Of a stretch of DNA of 34,311 bases, positions 17,089-25,135 are shown in pieces. The stretch lies in contig CALGUK010000012.1 of NCBI GenBank assembly GCA_937920235.1, positions 1-34,311 on the forward strand, written 5' to 3'. Position 1 is the first letter of the stretch, and the number at the start of each line of letters is the position of its first letter. The notes beneath the pieces were generated by a model. It saw only the letters and a program-made list of their open reading frames with translations, did not search any database and was not told where the DNA came from. The position numbers and the translations under genes were made by a program. The DNA is from an uncultured Clostridia bacterium (lineage in GTDB: Bacteria; Bacillota; Clostridia; Oscillospirales; Acutalibacteraceae).

Positions 17089-19824
17089 TTAATTATTGTC
17101 TTCATTTGCTTTCGGAGGAGAACAGAAGTTTTTTTCGGATTCAATCCAGATATTATCCTTCATGTTTTTGAAGATAAGCATTTTATTCTTTTTAAGAATT
17201 GTAATTATTATCAATAGAAGAATAAACCATGCTGAAATCAGACACGCAATATCCATTCCGGGAATTGAATATTTTAATTCAATGTCATGCTCACCCGCAT
17301 CAACTTTTATACCTAGTAATGTATCTGAAATTTTAATTATTGATTCATCCGAAGCCGGGATACCGTCAATAATAACACTCCAGCCTTTATCATAGGGAAT
17401 TGAAGTAAAAAGAATTTCATTTTCTTCTACTGTGAAGCTGCCTTTAATGCTTGTATCTTCAAATTCAGATAATTCAAGCTGTCCTGATTTAAGCTTATTA
17501 TATCCGTCTATAAATTTTTCATCACTCATTGTGAAAACAGTAAAAAATACATTTGCTGATTCATAATCATCTTTTATTGGCATTTTAACAGATACAATTT
17601 CACCTTCATTATAATATCCCAGATCCATAATGTAACCGTCAGAGACATCCATTGAGGTCTCAATTACTTCTGATGATACATCGACGTCATCAAGCTGTCT
17701 TGAACTGATATAAATGTATATATGACCGCCTTTTGAAGCTGTTATGCTTGCTGTAAGAGAAGCATCCACACCTTCGTTAATTCTCATTACAGAGAAGTTA
17801 CCGATGATTTTACTGTCGTTATCAAGTGAATATACATTGTTATAACTGAACTCGTAGTTATATTCTCGTTCATACAGATTTTCAATACCGGTTGCGCAAC
17901 GGAAAAATTCATTTTGTGTTTCAATTGGATCGGAATATATTTCTGTATCCCAATTTATAATTTCATCAGAAACAGGGAAAGCAATACTAAGATTGTATGG
18001 ATTTTCATACACATTATATGTTGCATTGCTTCCGACAGAGTTATAATAGTCATTTCCGCTTATAAGATTTTTTCTGTCATATATATATTTGATTGAAAAA
18101 ACCGAATTATATAAAGGAGTTTGCGGATTATATGTGCAACTGTTTATTTTATTGCCGTAAAGCCCGAAATCCTTTTGTAAATTGGCAACTGATTCGTAAG
18201 CCATTGATGAAAATACTGATACACCGTTATAGTCGTACCAACTCGGATCCATTCTTGTTCTTAAGTCGGATAATTCGGTTCGGTAAAAAAGCTCACTGTC
18301 GTTATTGTCAATTTCTTGCTGTAAAAGCTTAAAATCGTCATAATCTTCTGTAAATGCTGTTTTTGTCTGATTGGCAACATAATGATTTGTGCTTGCGAGT
18401 ATAGTTTCGGATATAACTGAGCATACAAGAATAATCGTAATTGCAAATGTCTGATTTTTTCTTGAGACAAGCAGACCCAGAACAACCGAGAAAAGAATAA
18501 TATAAATTATAGAAATAATGATCGTTGCATCATCAACATTTTTTGAACCGATTTTTTGGCAAAGAACAATAAAAGCAAGTATGCCGAGTCCGACAGAAAG
18601 AATTTGCTTTTTATTAAAATAAGATATATTAAGAAATGCCTTATGTGCGAGTATAACAAGTATAAAAGAGTACATAAAAGACTGGCGATACGGTAAATCA
18701 TTTGGGAAATGTAATCCGTGCCAGATATAATTAAATATATTTATGTTGAAGCTCAGGTACATAAAGCCAAGCAAAAGAACTGAGGCAATTTTTTCTCTTG
18801 AAGATATTTTGTCAGAAAAAAGATAAAAAGGAATAAGAAAAACAGTAAGCAAACCGCAATAGATATTCGGCATAACAGTATCACCGCTGCTTCTGATTGT
18901 AGGCTCAAGGCTTGCGAGATGATTAGCAAGAAAGTCAAATATGCTGAAATAACTTTCAATTTCTGTGGGATTACTGCCCGATGTTGCTGATGAAGTACTT
19001 AAAATATATGCAACAGGATATAACATAAAAATCAGAATACCTGCAGAAATTAAGGATGAAATTGCAAATCTTATGCCGCTTTGCAGAAAAAATGATTTAG
19101 TAAACAGATTGAATTTCCTGTCAGATAATCTGAGGTTTTCAGATTTAGAAGATATTTTATCGTATGAACAAAAATAATAGTATAAAAAATATACACAGGA
19201 AAAAATACAAAGCATGAAACCGATATAATAGTTTGTAAATATTGAAAAAGTCAGAAAGGTAAGATATAAAGAGCACTTTCCTGAGTCAATTATCCTTTCA
19301 ATTCCGAGAACTGTCAACGGCAACAGGTACATTGCATCTATCCACATGACATTCCAGTAATATGCTATGAAATATGCACTGAAAGCATACATGATACCAA
19401 ATGCTATAATATGAGGGCCATCAGCTTTATGTGATTTTTTTAAATAATATGCCAAAGATACAGAGCTTAAGACAGCCTTGACGGCAATCATTGCAGCAAC
19501 GGCTTCAAACGTCTTATTATGACCAAATAAAAGAATTATAAAGGAAAAAGGGCTGGAGAGATAATTAAATAGATTACCTATAAACGCACCGCCAAGTCCT
19601 GTGTTCCAGGAATATATAAGAGATTCACCGCATGATATTCTGTCGTACAGCTCAGAGAAAAGAGGACCATATTGATGATACAGGTCCATTCTGTATATTG
19701 TTTTATCACCGAAGGGTATGATCGAAAAACAAAAATAGATTATCATAATGATGAATAGTGCAATCAATCCCGTTGACAAAACATATTTATTTTCTTTAAT
19801 TGAATTAATGATCTTTGATTTCAT
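17089..19824 (-). CDS. YfhO-family large polytopic membrane protein
   Basis: 911 residues. An N-terminal TM helix is followed by a loop with YRMDLYHQYGPLFSELYDRI and SWNTGLGGAFIGNLFNYLSSPF, the hallmark of YfhO proteins; then about 12 further hydrophobic helices to around residue 500, a long extracytoplasmic beta-rich region, and one C-terminal TM helix with a short charged tail. The N-terminal part resembles GT-C fold glycosyltransferases. B. subtilis YfhO is reported to act in glycosylation of lipoteichoic acid; in this genome the acceptor is unknown. The longest frame starts at 19860, but AAAGGTG lies just before the ATG ending at 19824, which is preferred. Monocistronic, with its own promoter (19856-19884) and terminator. 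Confidence 0.85.
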   Translation of the reverse strand: MKSKIINSIKENKYVLSTGLIALFIIMIIYFCFSIIPFGDKTIYRMDLYHQYGPLFSELYDRISCGESLIYSWNTGLGGAFIGNLFNYLSSPFSFIILLFGHNKTFEAVAAMIAVKAVLSSVSLAYYLKKSHKADGPHIIAFGIMYAFSAYFIAYYWNVMWIDAMYLLPLTVLGIERIIDSGKCSLYLTFLTFSIFTNYYIGFMLCIFSCVYFLYYYFCSYDKISSKSENLRLSDRKFNLFTKSFFLQSGIRFAISSLISAGILIFMLYPVAYILSTSSATSGSNPTEIESYFSIFDFLANHLASLEPTIRSSGDTVMPNIYCGLLTVFLIPFYLFSDKISSREKIASVLLLGFMYLSFNINIFNYIWHGLHFPNDLPYRQSFMYSFILVILAHKAFLNISYFNKKQILSVGLGILAFIVLCQKIGSKNVDDATIIISIIYIILFSVVLGLLVSRKNQTFAITIILVCSVISETILASTNHYVANQTKTAFTEDYDDFKLLQQEIDNNDSELFYRTELSDLRTRMDPSWYDYNGVSVFSSMAYESVANLQKDFGLYGNKINSCTYNPQTPLYNSVFSIKYIYDRKNLISGNDYYNSVGSNATYNVYENPYNLSIAFPVSDEIINWDTEIYSDPIETQNEFFRCATGIENLYEREYNYEFSYNNVYSLDNDSKIIGNFSVMRINEGVDASLTASITASKGGHIYIYISSRQLDDVDVSSEVIETSMDVSDGYIMDLGYYNEGEIVSVKMPIKDDYESANVFFTVFTMSDEKFIDGYNKLKSGQLELSEFEDTSIKGSFTVEENEILFTSIPYDKGWSVIIDGIPASDESIIKISDTLLGIKVDAGEHDIELKYSIPGMDIACLISAWFILLLIIITILKKNKMLIFKNMKDNIWIESEKNFCSPPKANEDNN

Positions 19825-19855
19825 CCTAACACCTTTATATCTTTTACTTTTGTAT

Positions 19856-19884
19856 ATCATATCATATATGATGTTTCATTTCAA
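19856..19884 (-). promoter_or_regulatory. Sigma-A promoter for the YfhO-family gene
   Basis: Minus strand: TTGAAA (19879-19884), 17-bp spacer, TATGAT (19856-19861). The ATG at 19860 lies inside this -10 element, a further reason to prefer the start at 19824. Confidence 0.75.
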
Positions 19885-19894
19885 GAAAGTTTTA

Positions 19895-19924
19895 GTAATA
19901 AAAAGGGACAAGTAATCATAGGCT
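19895..19924 (+). promoter_or_regulatory. Weak candidate sigma-E promoter of the spoIIIA operon
   Basis: CATAGGCT (19917-19924) matches six of eight bases of the sigma-E -10 (CATACACT), with GTAATAA (19895-19901) 15 bp upstream. In B. subtilis the spoIIIA operon is read by sigma-E. The predicted start would fall almost on the ribosome site, so this is uncertain. Confidence 0.25.
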
Positions 19925-19940
19925 AAACTGAGGTGATTGA

Positions 19941-20972
19941 ATGGACAAAACATTTCATGAAAATTTCAACTACATCTTATCATATTTGCCGAGTAAAATT
20001 TCGGAAAGTCTTAAAGAATTGCCTGAAAACATTGTTGAGTCCGTTCAGGAAATAAGAATAAGAGAAAACCGGCCGGTAATTATTATAACAAACTCTGAGT
20101 GTCTTTTATTAAAGAGCAACGGGAAATTAAGTAATTTACTCTCTCCCGGCTGCTTAAGCCCATCTAAAAACGAAATTGAGAAAATTATACATAAAATGTG
20201 TGATTATTCAATGCATAATCATTACGAGGATATAAAAGAAGGTTATATAACTCTTCATAACGGAGCAAGAATAGGAATAACCGGAACAGCTGTTTATGAT
20301 AAAGATAAAATAAAGGGTATAAAAGATTTTGACGGTTTAAATATCAGAATTCCGCGGAATTGTCCTGGAGTATCTGATAAATTATTTGAATATATTTTGA
20401 ACGATTTTCCGTCCAGTATTCTTATTGCAGGTCCTCCGTCATCGGGTAAAACGACAATGCTCAAAGATGTGGCTTATCAGATTTCATCGGGAAGACTCGG
20501 GAAATACTATAAAACAACAATTGTTGATGAAAGAAAAGAAATAATAAATGAGCATAACGGCCGAGAATCTGTAGGATTGAATACAGATGTTCTTTACGGG
20601 TTTTCTAAGGCGTACGGTATTTCCTTGGCAGTCAGAACGCTGTCACCTGATTACATAATTTGCGACGAAATCGGTGGAAAAAATGAATTTGATGAGATAT
20701 TGTATGCAATGAATTGCGGTGTGAAATTCATAATAACGGTTCACGCCGAGAATTTGTCAGACCTTAAAAGAAAAGAGATATATAAGCGTCTTGTAGCCGA
20801 CGGAATAATAAATAATGTTGTTATACTTGAAACCTCGGAAATGCCGTGTACTGTTTCAAAAATAATCAGTAATAATAATTTGATTTATGAAAGAAATTCT
20901 TGTAATTACAATAATAATACTATCTGTGTTCATTACAATAATTTATACGAAAAGAGTAAAGTTACATATTGA
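19941..20972 (+). CDS. spoIIIAA: Stage III sporulation protein AA (secretion-type ATPase)
   Basis: 343-residue AAA+ ATPase related to type II/IV secretion ATPases; works in the mother cell to energise or assemble the SpoIIIA channel that feeds the forespore. Walker A GPPSSGKT (164-171), VDERKEI (195-201), Walker B PDYIICDEIG (236-245), HAEN and the arginine-rich tail. The N-terminal R3H-like segment (EIRIRENRPV) is typical. The start has AGGTGA 5-6 nt upstream. The last 28 residues overlap spoIIIAB in another frame by 86 nt and are Asn/Tyr-rich with no family pattern, so the C-terminus may be an extension beyond the usual end. First of eight genes. Confidence 0.95.
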   Translation: MDKTFHENFNYILSYLPSKISESLKELPENIVESVQEIRIRENRPVIIITNSECLLLKSNGKLSNLLSPGCLSPSKNEIEKIIHKMCDYSMHNHYEDIKEGYITLHNGARIGITGTAVYDKDKIKGIKDFDGLNIRIPRNCPGVSDKLFEYILNDFPSSILIAGPPSSGKTTMLKDVAYQISSGRLGKYYKTTIVDERKEIINEHNGRESVGLNTDVLYGFSKAYGISLAVRTLSPDYIICDEIGGKNEFDEILYAMNCGVKFIITVHAENLSDLKRKEIYKRLVADGIINNVVILETSEMPCTVSKIISNNNLIYERNSCNYNNNTICVHYNNLYEKSKVTY

Positions 20973-21396
20973 TGCGGTGAACCAGTGCGTAATAATGATT
21001 GAGGCAATTGAGGTATATTTAACGTACAACAATCATTCTGTTTGCGAAATTATCGAATTGCTAGATATGAATGAATTGCTTTATCTTCTTTCGTTTATTA
21101 AAGGAATAAATAAAAATATTAAATCCGGTTGCTCCGGATATGTTTTAAGTGAGGAAAACAGAAGAGAAATCGAAATTTGTTCTGTACTTAACAGAAATGA
21201 AAAGGATATCATAATTAAATTTTTTTCAGGACTCGGAAAATCAGATACAACAGGACAAATATCGAATTGTAAAATGTATAAGGAAATTCTTATGAGCGAA
21301 TATAAAAAGATTCAGAATGAAGAGAAGAAACAATGCAAATGTGTAAGCACAATGATACTCGGCTGCGGATTTTTAATTATTATATTGATGTTATGA
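20887..21396 (+). CDS. spoIIIAB: Stage III sporulation protein AB
   Basis: 169 residues with one TM helix at each end (4-20 and 152-169) and a helical middle. SpoIIIAB is an inner-membrane partner resembling GspF/T2SS platform proteins. Matches include YTKRVKLHIDAV, IEAIEVYLTYNNHSV and KDIIIKFFSGLGKSDTTGQ (family LGxSDxxGQ). It starts 86 nt inside spoIIIAA in the +1 frame, and no Shine-Dalgarno sequence is visible upstream of ATG 20887, so it probably relies on translational coupling with spoIIIAA. The N-terminal TM helix fits the family, which supports this start. Confidence 0.92.
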   Translation: MKEILVITIIILSVFITIIYTKRVKLHIDAVNQCVIMIEAIEVYLTYNNHSVCEIIELLDMNELLYLLSFIKGINKNIKSGCSGYVLSEENRREIEICSVLNRNEKDIIIKFFSGLGKSDTTGQISNCKMYKEILMSEYKKIQNEEKKQCKCVSTMILGCGFLIIILML

Positions 21397-21405
21397 GTGA
21401 TTAAA

Positions 21406-21600
21406 ATGGATATATCATTTCTTTTTAAAATAGCCGGAATAGGAATAATAGTAGCAATTATGCAGCAAATGTTGTCAAAAGCGGGGAGAGAAGAGTTTGC
21501 AACTCTGACGGTAATTACGGGAATTGTGGTAATAATTGCAATGCTTATTCCCGAACTGTCATCTCTTTTTGATGATGTCAGATCAATGTTTGACTTATGA
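21406..21600 (+). CDS. spoIIIAC: Stage III sporulation protein AC
   Basis: 64-residue membrane protein with two TM helices (about 5-22 and 33-52), separated by the conserved KAGREEFA loop. Its size and pattern match SpoIIIAC of the channel complex. The frame is open from GTG 21397, but GAGTGA (21395-21400) lies 5 nt before ATG 21406, so that ATG is preferred. Ends in an ATGA overlap with spoIIIAD. Confidence 0.93.
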   Translation: MDISFLFKIAGIGIIVAIMQQMLSKAGREEFATLTVITGIVVIIAMLIPELSSLFDDVRSMFDL

Positions 21601-21992
21601 CATATCTTATAAGAATAGGTATTGTTGCTGTAATTTTTTTAATTCTCTCTTCCGTGATCAAAACATACAGACCGGAATATGTTTTTCTTATAAGAATAAC
21701 TGCTGTTATTATTATATTTTATATTTCCGCAGAACAAATATCAGATTTTATCGGATCGTTTAATTCTATACTTTCATCTCTTAATGTTGAAACCGAGTAT
21801 TTTACTTTACTTATAAAAATAATTGGGATTACGCTTATAACGGATTTTATTTCAGATACATTAAAGGACAACGGTGAAACAACAATGGCGAACACAGTCA
21901 TAATATTGTCAAAATTTTTAATTTTATATCTTACTATGCCTGCTTTAAACAGTTTGCTTCTCTTTTGTACTGAATTGATTGATATAAAATGA
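21597..21992 (+). CDS. spoIIIAD: Stage III sporulation protein AD
   Basis: 131-residue membrane protein with about four TM helices. The family core EYFTLLIKIIGITLITDFISDTLKDNGETTMANTVIILSKFLIL is clear (typically LKIIGIAYIxEFxxxICKDxGE..AxK). SpoIIIAD is similar to SpoIIIAC at its N-terminus and forms part of the channel base. Overlaps the upstream stop and the downstream start by 4 nt each (ATGA), so translation is coupled on both sides. Confidence 0.93.
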   Translation: MTYLIRIGIVAVIFLILSSVIKTYRPEYVFLIRITAVIIIFYISAEQISDFIGSFNSILSSLNVETEYFTLLIKIIGITLITDFISDTLKDNGETTMANTVIILSKFLILYLTMPALNSLLLFCTELIDIK

Positions 21993-23074
21993 AGTACATA
22001 AAATTTATTTTGATACCTGCTTTGATTTTCGCTTTTTCTGTATCTTCACATGCAACAGATGAATCATTGGAAATCTGGAACGGAATAGATGATTCAACAA
22101 AAGATTATTTAGATGACTTGGGAATCGATGAATCCTCATTTGGCGAAATCTTCGATATAACTCCTGCAAGAGTATTCAGACTTATTGTTGATATTGCATC
22201 AGGTAAGTCTTCAGAATTATTTGAAAACATAATAAAAATACTTGTTATTATACTTGTTTCTTCAATAATATCAAGTTTTCTGAATAAAAATAATTCATTG
22301 GATGAAATTTTAAATTATGTAACCGTTGTCATTGTTTTATCCTGTATTATGGAGCCTGTCGGTAGACTACTTACAGATGCTGCAACAGCAATAAGGTCAT
22401 CTGTTATTTTTATAAATTCATATCTTCCTGTTTTTACGGGAATTATGATTGCATCAAAAAATCCCGGTCTGGCATTTACATATAATTCATTTACTCTTTT
22501 TTTATCAAGTATTATTTCTTTTATTTCTGATAAAATTTTTGTACCGATTATAAGTGCAATGTTTTCATTATGCTTAATAACATCATTTTCAAAAGAAAAT
22601 ATTCGTGTAAAGATAATTAATATTCTCAGAAAATTTATTATTGTCATATTAAGTCTGTTTTCTACGGTATATACGGGACTTTTGACAACACAAAGTATTT
22701 TGGTAAGTTCATCTGACAGTCTTGTTTTAAAGGGTGTCAGGTTTATTTCCGGAACATTTATTCCGTTCGTTGGAAGTGGTGTGGGCGATGCTTTGACATC
22801 CGTATTCAGTAGCTTTCTTATAATGAAAAATTCTGTCGGAATATTTATAATTATTGTAATCGTTTTAATTAATCTTCCGATAATCATTGAATTATTGATA
22901 TATTATTTTTTGTTTAGTATTTGTTCTTTGGTAGCATCAGTTTTAGGTTCGGACAATATATCAAATGTTTTTGACAGCATTGTTTCTACATTGTCAATGC
23001 TTAATATTATTTTATTTTTTATTACGTTTGTACTGGTTATATCAACAGGAATAATTATTGTAATGGGTAAATAA
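21989..23074 (+). CDS. spoIIIAE: Stage III sporulation protein AE
   Basis: 361 residues: N-terminal signal peptide (KFILIPALIFAFSVSSHA, cleavage likely near residue 22), an acidic extracytoplasmic segment (WNGIDDSTKDYLDDLGID), then about seven TM helices. Family blocks SSVIFINSYLPVFTGIM, KGVRFISGTFIPFVGSGVGDAL and LVLISTGIIIVMG are present. SpoIIIAE is the largest membrane subunit of the SpoIIIA complex. ATGA overlap with spoIIIAD; spoIIIAF begins one base after its stop. Confidence 0.95.
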   Translation: MKYIKFILIPALIFAFSVSSHATDESLEIWNGIDDSTKDYLDDLGIDESSFGEIFDITPARVFRLIVDIASGKSSELFENIIKILVIILVSSIISSFLNKNNSLDEILNYVTVVIVLSCIMEPVGRLLTDAATAIRSSVIFINSYLPVFTGIMIASKNPGLAFTYNSFTLFLSSIISFISDKIFVPIISAMFSLCLITSFSKENIRVKIINILRKFIIVILSLFSTVYTGLLTTQSILVSSSDSLVLKGVRFISGTFIPFVGSGVGDALTSVFSSFLIMKNSVGIFIIIVIVLINLPIIIELLIYYFLFSICSLVASVLGSDNISNVFDSIVSTLSMLNIILFFITFVLVISTGIIIVMGK

Positions 23075-23075
23075 A

Positions 23076-23510
23076 ATGGATAGTATAAAGCTTTGGATAT
23101 CATCATTCAGCGGCGCATTGCTGATCTCTTCATTGTTTAAGATACTTGTTTCAAATTCATCATTAAAAAATGTAATAAATATATTTTTATCTGTTCTGAT
23201 ATTTTTACACACACTTTTGCCTGTTGAAAAAATAAACACAGATTTCAGCGAATATTTTACCGAGGAAATAAAATATGAACAAGAAAATTATTTGCAGGAA
23301 AGCTATGAGCAGATTATAACCAAATCGATTGAAAACATCTGTAAAAAAAATAACATATCACTTTTATCCGTAGAAATTGACTCATATATCGATGAAGATA
23401 AAAACTGTTGTATTAAGGAAATTCGTGTTTACATAAATTCATCTGACTCGGCTGATAAGATAAAAGAACTTATTTACGATGAGCTCGGAATTGAGGTGGT
23501 TATTTGCTAA
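23076..23510 (+). CDS. spoIIIAF: Stage III sporulation protein AF
   Basis: 144 residues: two N-terminal TM helices (about 8-22 and 31-48, ending LLPVEKI), followed by a soluble alpha/beta domain (CIKEIRVYINSSDSADKIKELIYDELGIEVVIC) resembling the ring-building motif of secretion proteins. SpoIIIAF is reported to form rings in the intermembrane space. It begins just after the spoIIIAE stop, and its end overlaps the spoIIIAG start by 7 nt. Confidence 0.92.
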   Translation: MDSIKLWISSFSGALLISSLFKILVSNSSLKNVINIFLSVLIFLHTLLPVEKINTDFSEYFTEEIKYEQENYLQESYEQIITKSIENICKKNNISLLSVEIDSYIDEDKNCCIKEIRVYINSSDSADKIKELIYDELGIEVVIC

Positions 23511-24055
23511 ACACTATTAATATATCGGAAAAATTCAAAAATATAAAGTTAGGCAAAAAGGAAATATGTATTATTCTAATTGGCTTTCTTCTTATCTTTA
23601 TAATCTTCATTTCAGAATACAATAACGACTCTGTAAAGATAGAAAGTGATATAAATAATACAGAATATAATTATTGCAATGAAATGGAAGAAAAAATAAA
23701 AAAATTCATAATGAAAATTGACGGTGCCGGCAAAACCGAGGTTATCATTACACTTGATGAGACGTCAGAATATATTTATGCGACCGACAATAAGAATGTT
23801 CAGAAAAATAACAATAATAACGATGATTTATCAGTTGAAAATGATTATGTTATTATTGAAAATAACAATAATGACGAAGGCTTACTTATTAAAACTATTG
23901 AGCCGAAAATCAGGGGAGTAGCGATTACATGTGAGGGTGGAGATATTCCGGAAGTGCAGGAAAATATTATGTCTGCAATTAAGGCTGTTTTGGATATCAG
24001 ATCATCAAATATTTCAATAACTAAATTATCTTCGGAGGATGCTTATGAAGAGTAA
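23504..24055 (+). CDS. spoIIIAG: Stage III sporulation protein AG
   Basis: 183 residues: one TM helix (about 22-37) and an extracytoplasmic ring-building domain ending KIRGVAITCEGGDIPEVQENIMSAIKAVLDI, the strong family signature. SpoIIIAG forms a large ring between mother cell and forespore. TTG start 23504 is supported by GAGGTGG (23493-23499) 4 nt upstream. The beta-triangle region carries two Asn-rich runs (KNNNNNDD and ENNNNDE), likely a loop insertion. The stop overlaps spoIIIAH by 11 nt. Confidence 0.94.
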   Translation: MLNTINISEKFKNIKLGKKEICIILIGFLLIFIIFISEYNNDSVKIESDINNTEYNYCNEMEEKIKKFIMKIDGAGKTEVIITLDETSEYIYATDNKNVQKNNNNNDDLSVENDYVIIENNNNDEGLLIKTIEPKIRGVAITCEGGDIPEVQENIMSAIKAVLDIRSSNISITKLSSEDAYEE

Positions 24056-24575
24056 AATAATAGGTAAAAAACAGTTGCTGACATTGTCGCTGGCTTGTGC
24101 TTTCGGTTTGGCGGTTTTTGTGAATTGGTATTATACGAAGTCGGAAAACAATAATACAGAGCCTGATATATCACAAAAATATAACCTCGGTGATGCACAG
24201 TTGGTTAATTCCTCTTCGGTAGAAGAAGATGATTTTTTCAGTGAGGCTGTAATAAACCGTACTAAATCACATGATGAAGCTATAAATAATCTTGAGGAAA
24301 TAATATCTGACAAAGAAAGCGATAAAGAAACAGTTGAGCTTGCCCGAAAAGAACTTGTTGAAATATCACAGCAGATCAAAACGGAAACAGATATTGAAAA
24401 TCTTATAAAAGCACAGCTTGATGTGGATTGTCTTGTTACATACAATAATGATAAAATTGATATTATAATGCCTCCTAAAACTCTTGACGCCGATTCGGTA
24501 ATTAAAATAAAGGATATTGTTTTATCAAAAAGTGATTTAACATCTGATGATATTGTTATAATTGAGTCAAAATAA
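24045..24575 (+). CDS. spoIIIAH: Stage III sporulation protein AH
   Basis: 176 residues with one N-terminal TM helix (about 10-27), a charged helical linker with EAINNLEEIISDKESDKETVELARKELVEIS, and a C-terminal YscJ/FliF-like domain (LIKAQLDVDCLVTYNNDKIDIIMPPKTLDADSVIKIKDIVLSKSDL). SpoIIIAH binds SpoIIQ across the intermembrane space to link mother cell and forespore. ATG 24045 is preferred over ATG 24039 because GGAGG (24034-24038) is 6 nt upstream. Last gene of the operon. Confidence 0.94.
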   Translation: MKSKIIGKKQLLTLSLACAFGLAVFVNWYYTKSENNNTEPDISQKYNLGDAQLVNSSSVEEDDFFSEAVINRTKSHDEAINNLEEIISDKESDKETVELARKELVEISQQIKTETDIENLIKAQLDVDCLVTYNNDKIDIIMPPKTLDADSVIKIKDIVLSKSDLTSDDIVIIESK

Positions 24576-24604
24576 TGTATATACATAATAAATATACATA
24601 TTTC
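24575..24604 (+). terminator. Weak candidate terminator after spoIIIAH
   Basis: AT-only 7-bp stem ATGTATA/TATACAT (24575-24581 with 24593-24599), 11-nt loop, then ATTTC. Too weak to be sure that spoIIIA transcripts stop here; read-through into the nusB operon is possible. Confidence 0.3.
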
Positions 24605-24606
24605 TA

Positions 24607-24635
24607 TTGAATTTTATATAAAAAAGTGGTACAAT
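24607..24635 (+). promoter_or_regulatory. Sigma-A promoter for the nusB-recN operon
   Basis: TTGAAT (24607-24612), 17-bp spacer, TACAAT (24630-24635). Transcription would begin near 24642, giving a leader of about 90 nt before nusB. A second TATAAT at 24650-24655 lacks a good -35. Confidence 0.75.
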
Positions 24636-24681
24636 AATTAAGAAAAAAGTATAATCATTCGTACCGCAGAAAAATGAAAAG

Positions 24682-24710
24682 CACTCCCTGCCTTTTTCTG
24701 GCGGGGAGTG
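24682..24710 (+). promoter_or_regulatory. GC-rich hairpin in the nusB 5' leader
   Basis: 11-bp stem (24682-24692 with 24700-24710, one T-G pair), 7-nt loop TTTTTCT, in otherwise AT-rich DNA. It lies 10 nt before the GGAGGA ribosome site (24721-24726) and has no T-tract after it (TTAATTATTT), so it looks like an RNA structure in the leader, not a plain terminator. I do not recognise it as a known riboswitch. Confidence 0.6.
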
Positions 24711-24730
24711 TTAATTATTTGGAGGACATT

Positions 24731-25135
24731 ATGACTCGTAAAGAAGAAAGAGAATTGGCTTTTACATTGATTTTTGAAAAAATTTTCAATGACGACCTTA
24801 CCATTGAAGAAATATTTAAAAATGCAGTTGAAGCGCGTTTCATTGAAGAAAATACATATGCTTTTTCCGTATCCCAGCTTACCTATGAGCATTGTGATGA
24901 GATTGACAGCATTATCAATGAAAACTCTGTCGGTTGGAAAGTAAACCGATTGCCAAAGGTTTCTCTCGCGCTTCTCAGACTTGCGCTGTGTGAGATACTG
25001 TATGTTCCGTCCGTTCCCAACGGTGTATCAATCAATGAAGCAGTTGAACTTGCTAAAAAGTTTTCATCACAGGAAGATGCAGCATTTATTAACGGAGTTC
25101 TCGGAAAGTATGTCAGGGAGAATTTTTCTGAATGA
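24731..25135 (+). CDS. nusB: Transcription antitermination factor NusB
   Basis: 134-residue all-helical protein that pairs with NusE (S10) to bind boxA RNA and allow rRNA transcription to run without stopping. Matches: RKEERELAFTLIFEKIF (RxxAxQxLF-type first helix), WKVNRLPKVSLALLRLALCEIL, and PNGVSINEAVELAKKFSSQEDAAFINGVLGKY. The open frame extends to 24674 through the leader hairpin, but GGAGGA (24721-24726) fixes ATG 24731, which gives the family length. First gene of the ten-gene operon; its stop overlaps the next start (ATGA). Confidence 0.94.
   Translation: MTRKEERELAFTLIFEKIFNDDLTIEEIFKNAVEARFIEENTYAFSVSQLTYEHCDEIDSIINENSVGWKVNRLPKVSLALLRLALCEILYVPSVPNGVSINEAVELAKKFSSQEDAAFINGVLGKYVRENFSE

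Noticed and set aside
22315..22887. Minus-strand open frame of 190 codons inside spoIIIAE
   Set aside because: Long because AT-rich membrane codons lack antisense stops; no start signal, and spoIIIAE is beyond doubt.
24131..24586. Minus-strand open frame of 151 codons over spoIIIAH
   Set aside because: Low-complexity Ser/Ile-rich antisense of a verified gene, without promoter or ribosome site.
24674..24730. Extended N-terminus of NusB (start at 24674)
   Set aside because: Would translate through the leader hairpin and gives residues not seen in NusB; GGAGGA marks ATG 24731.
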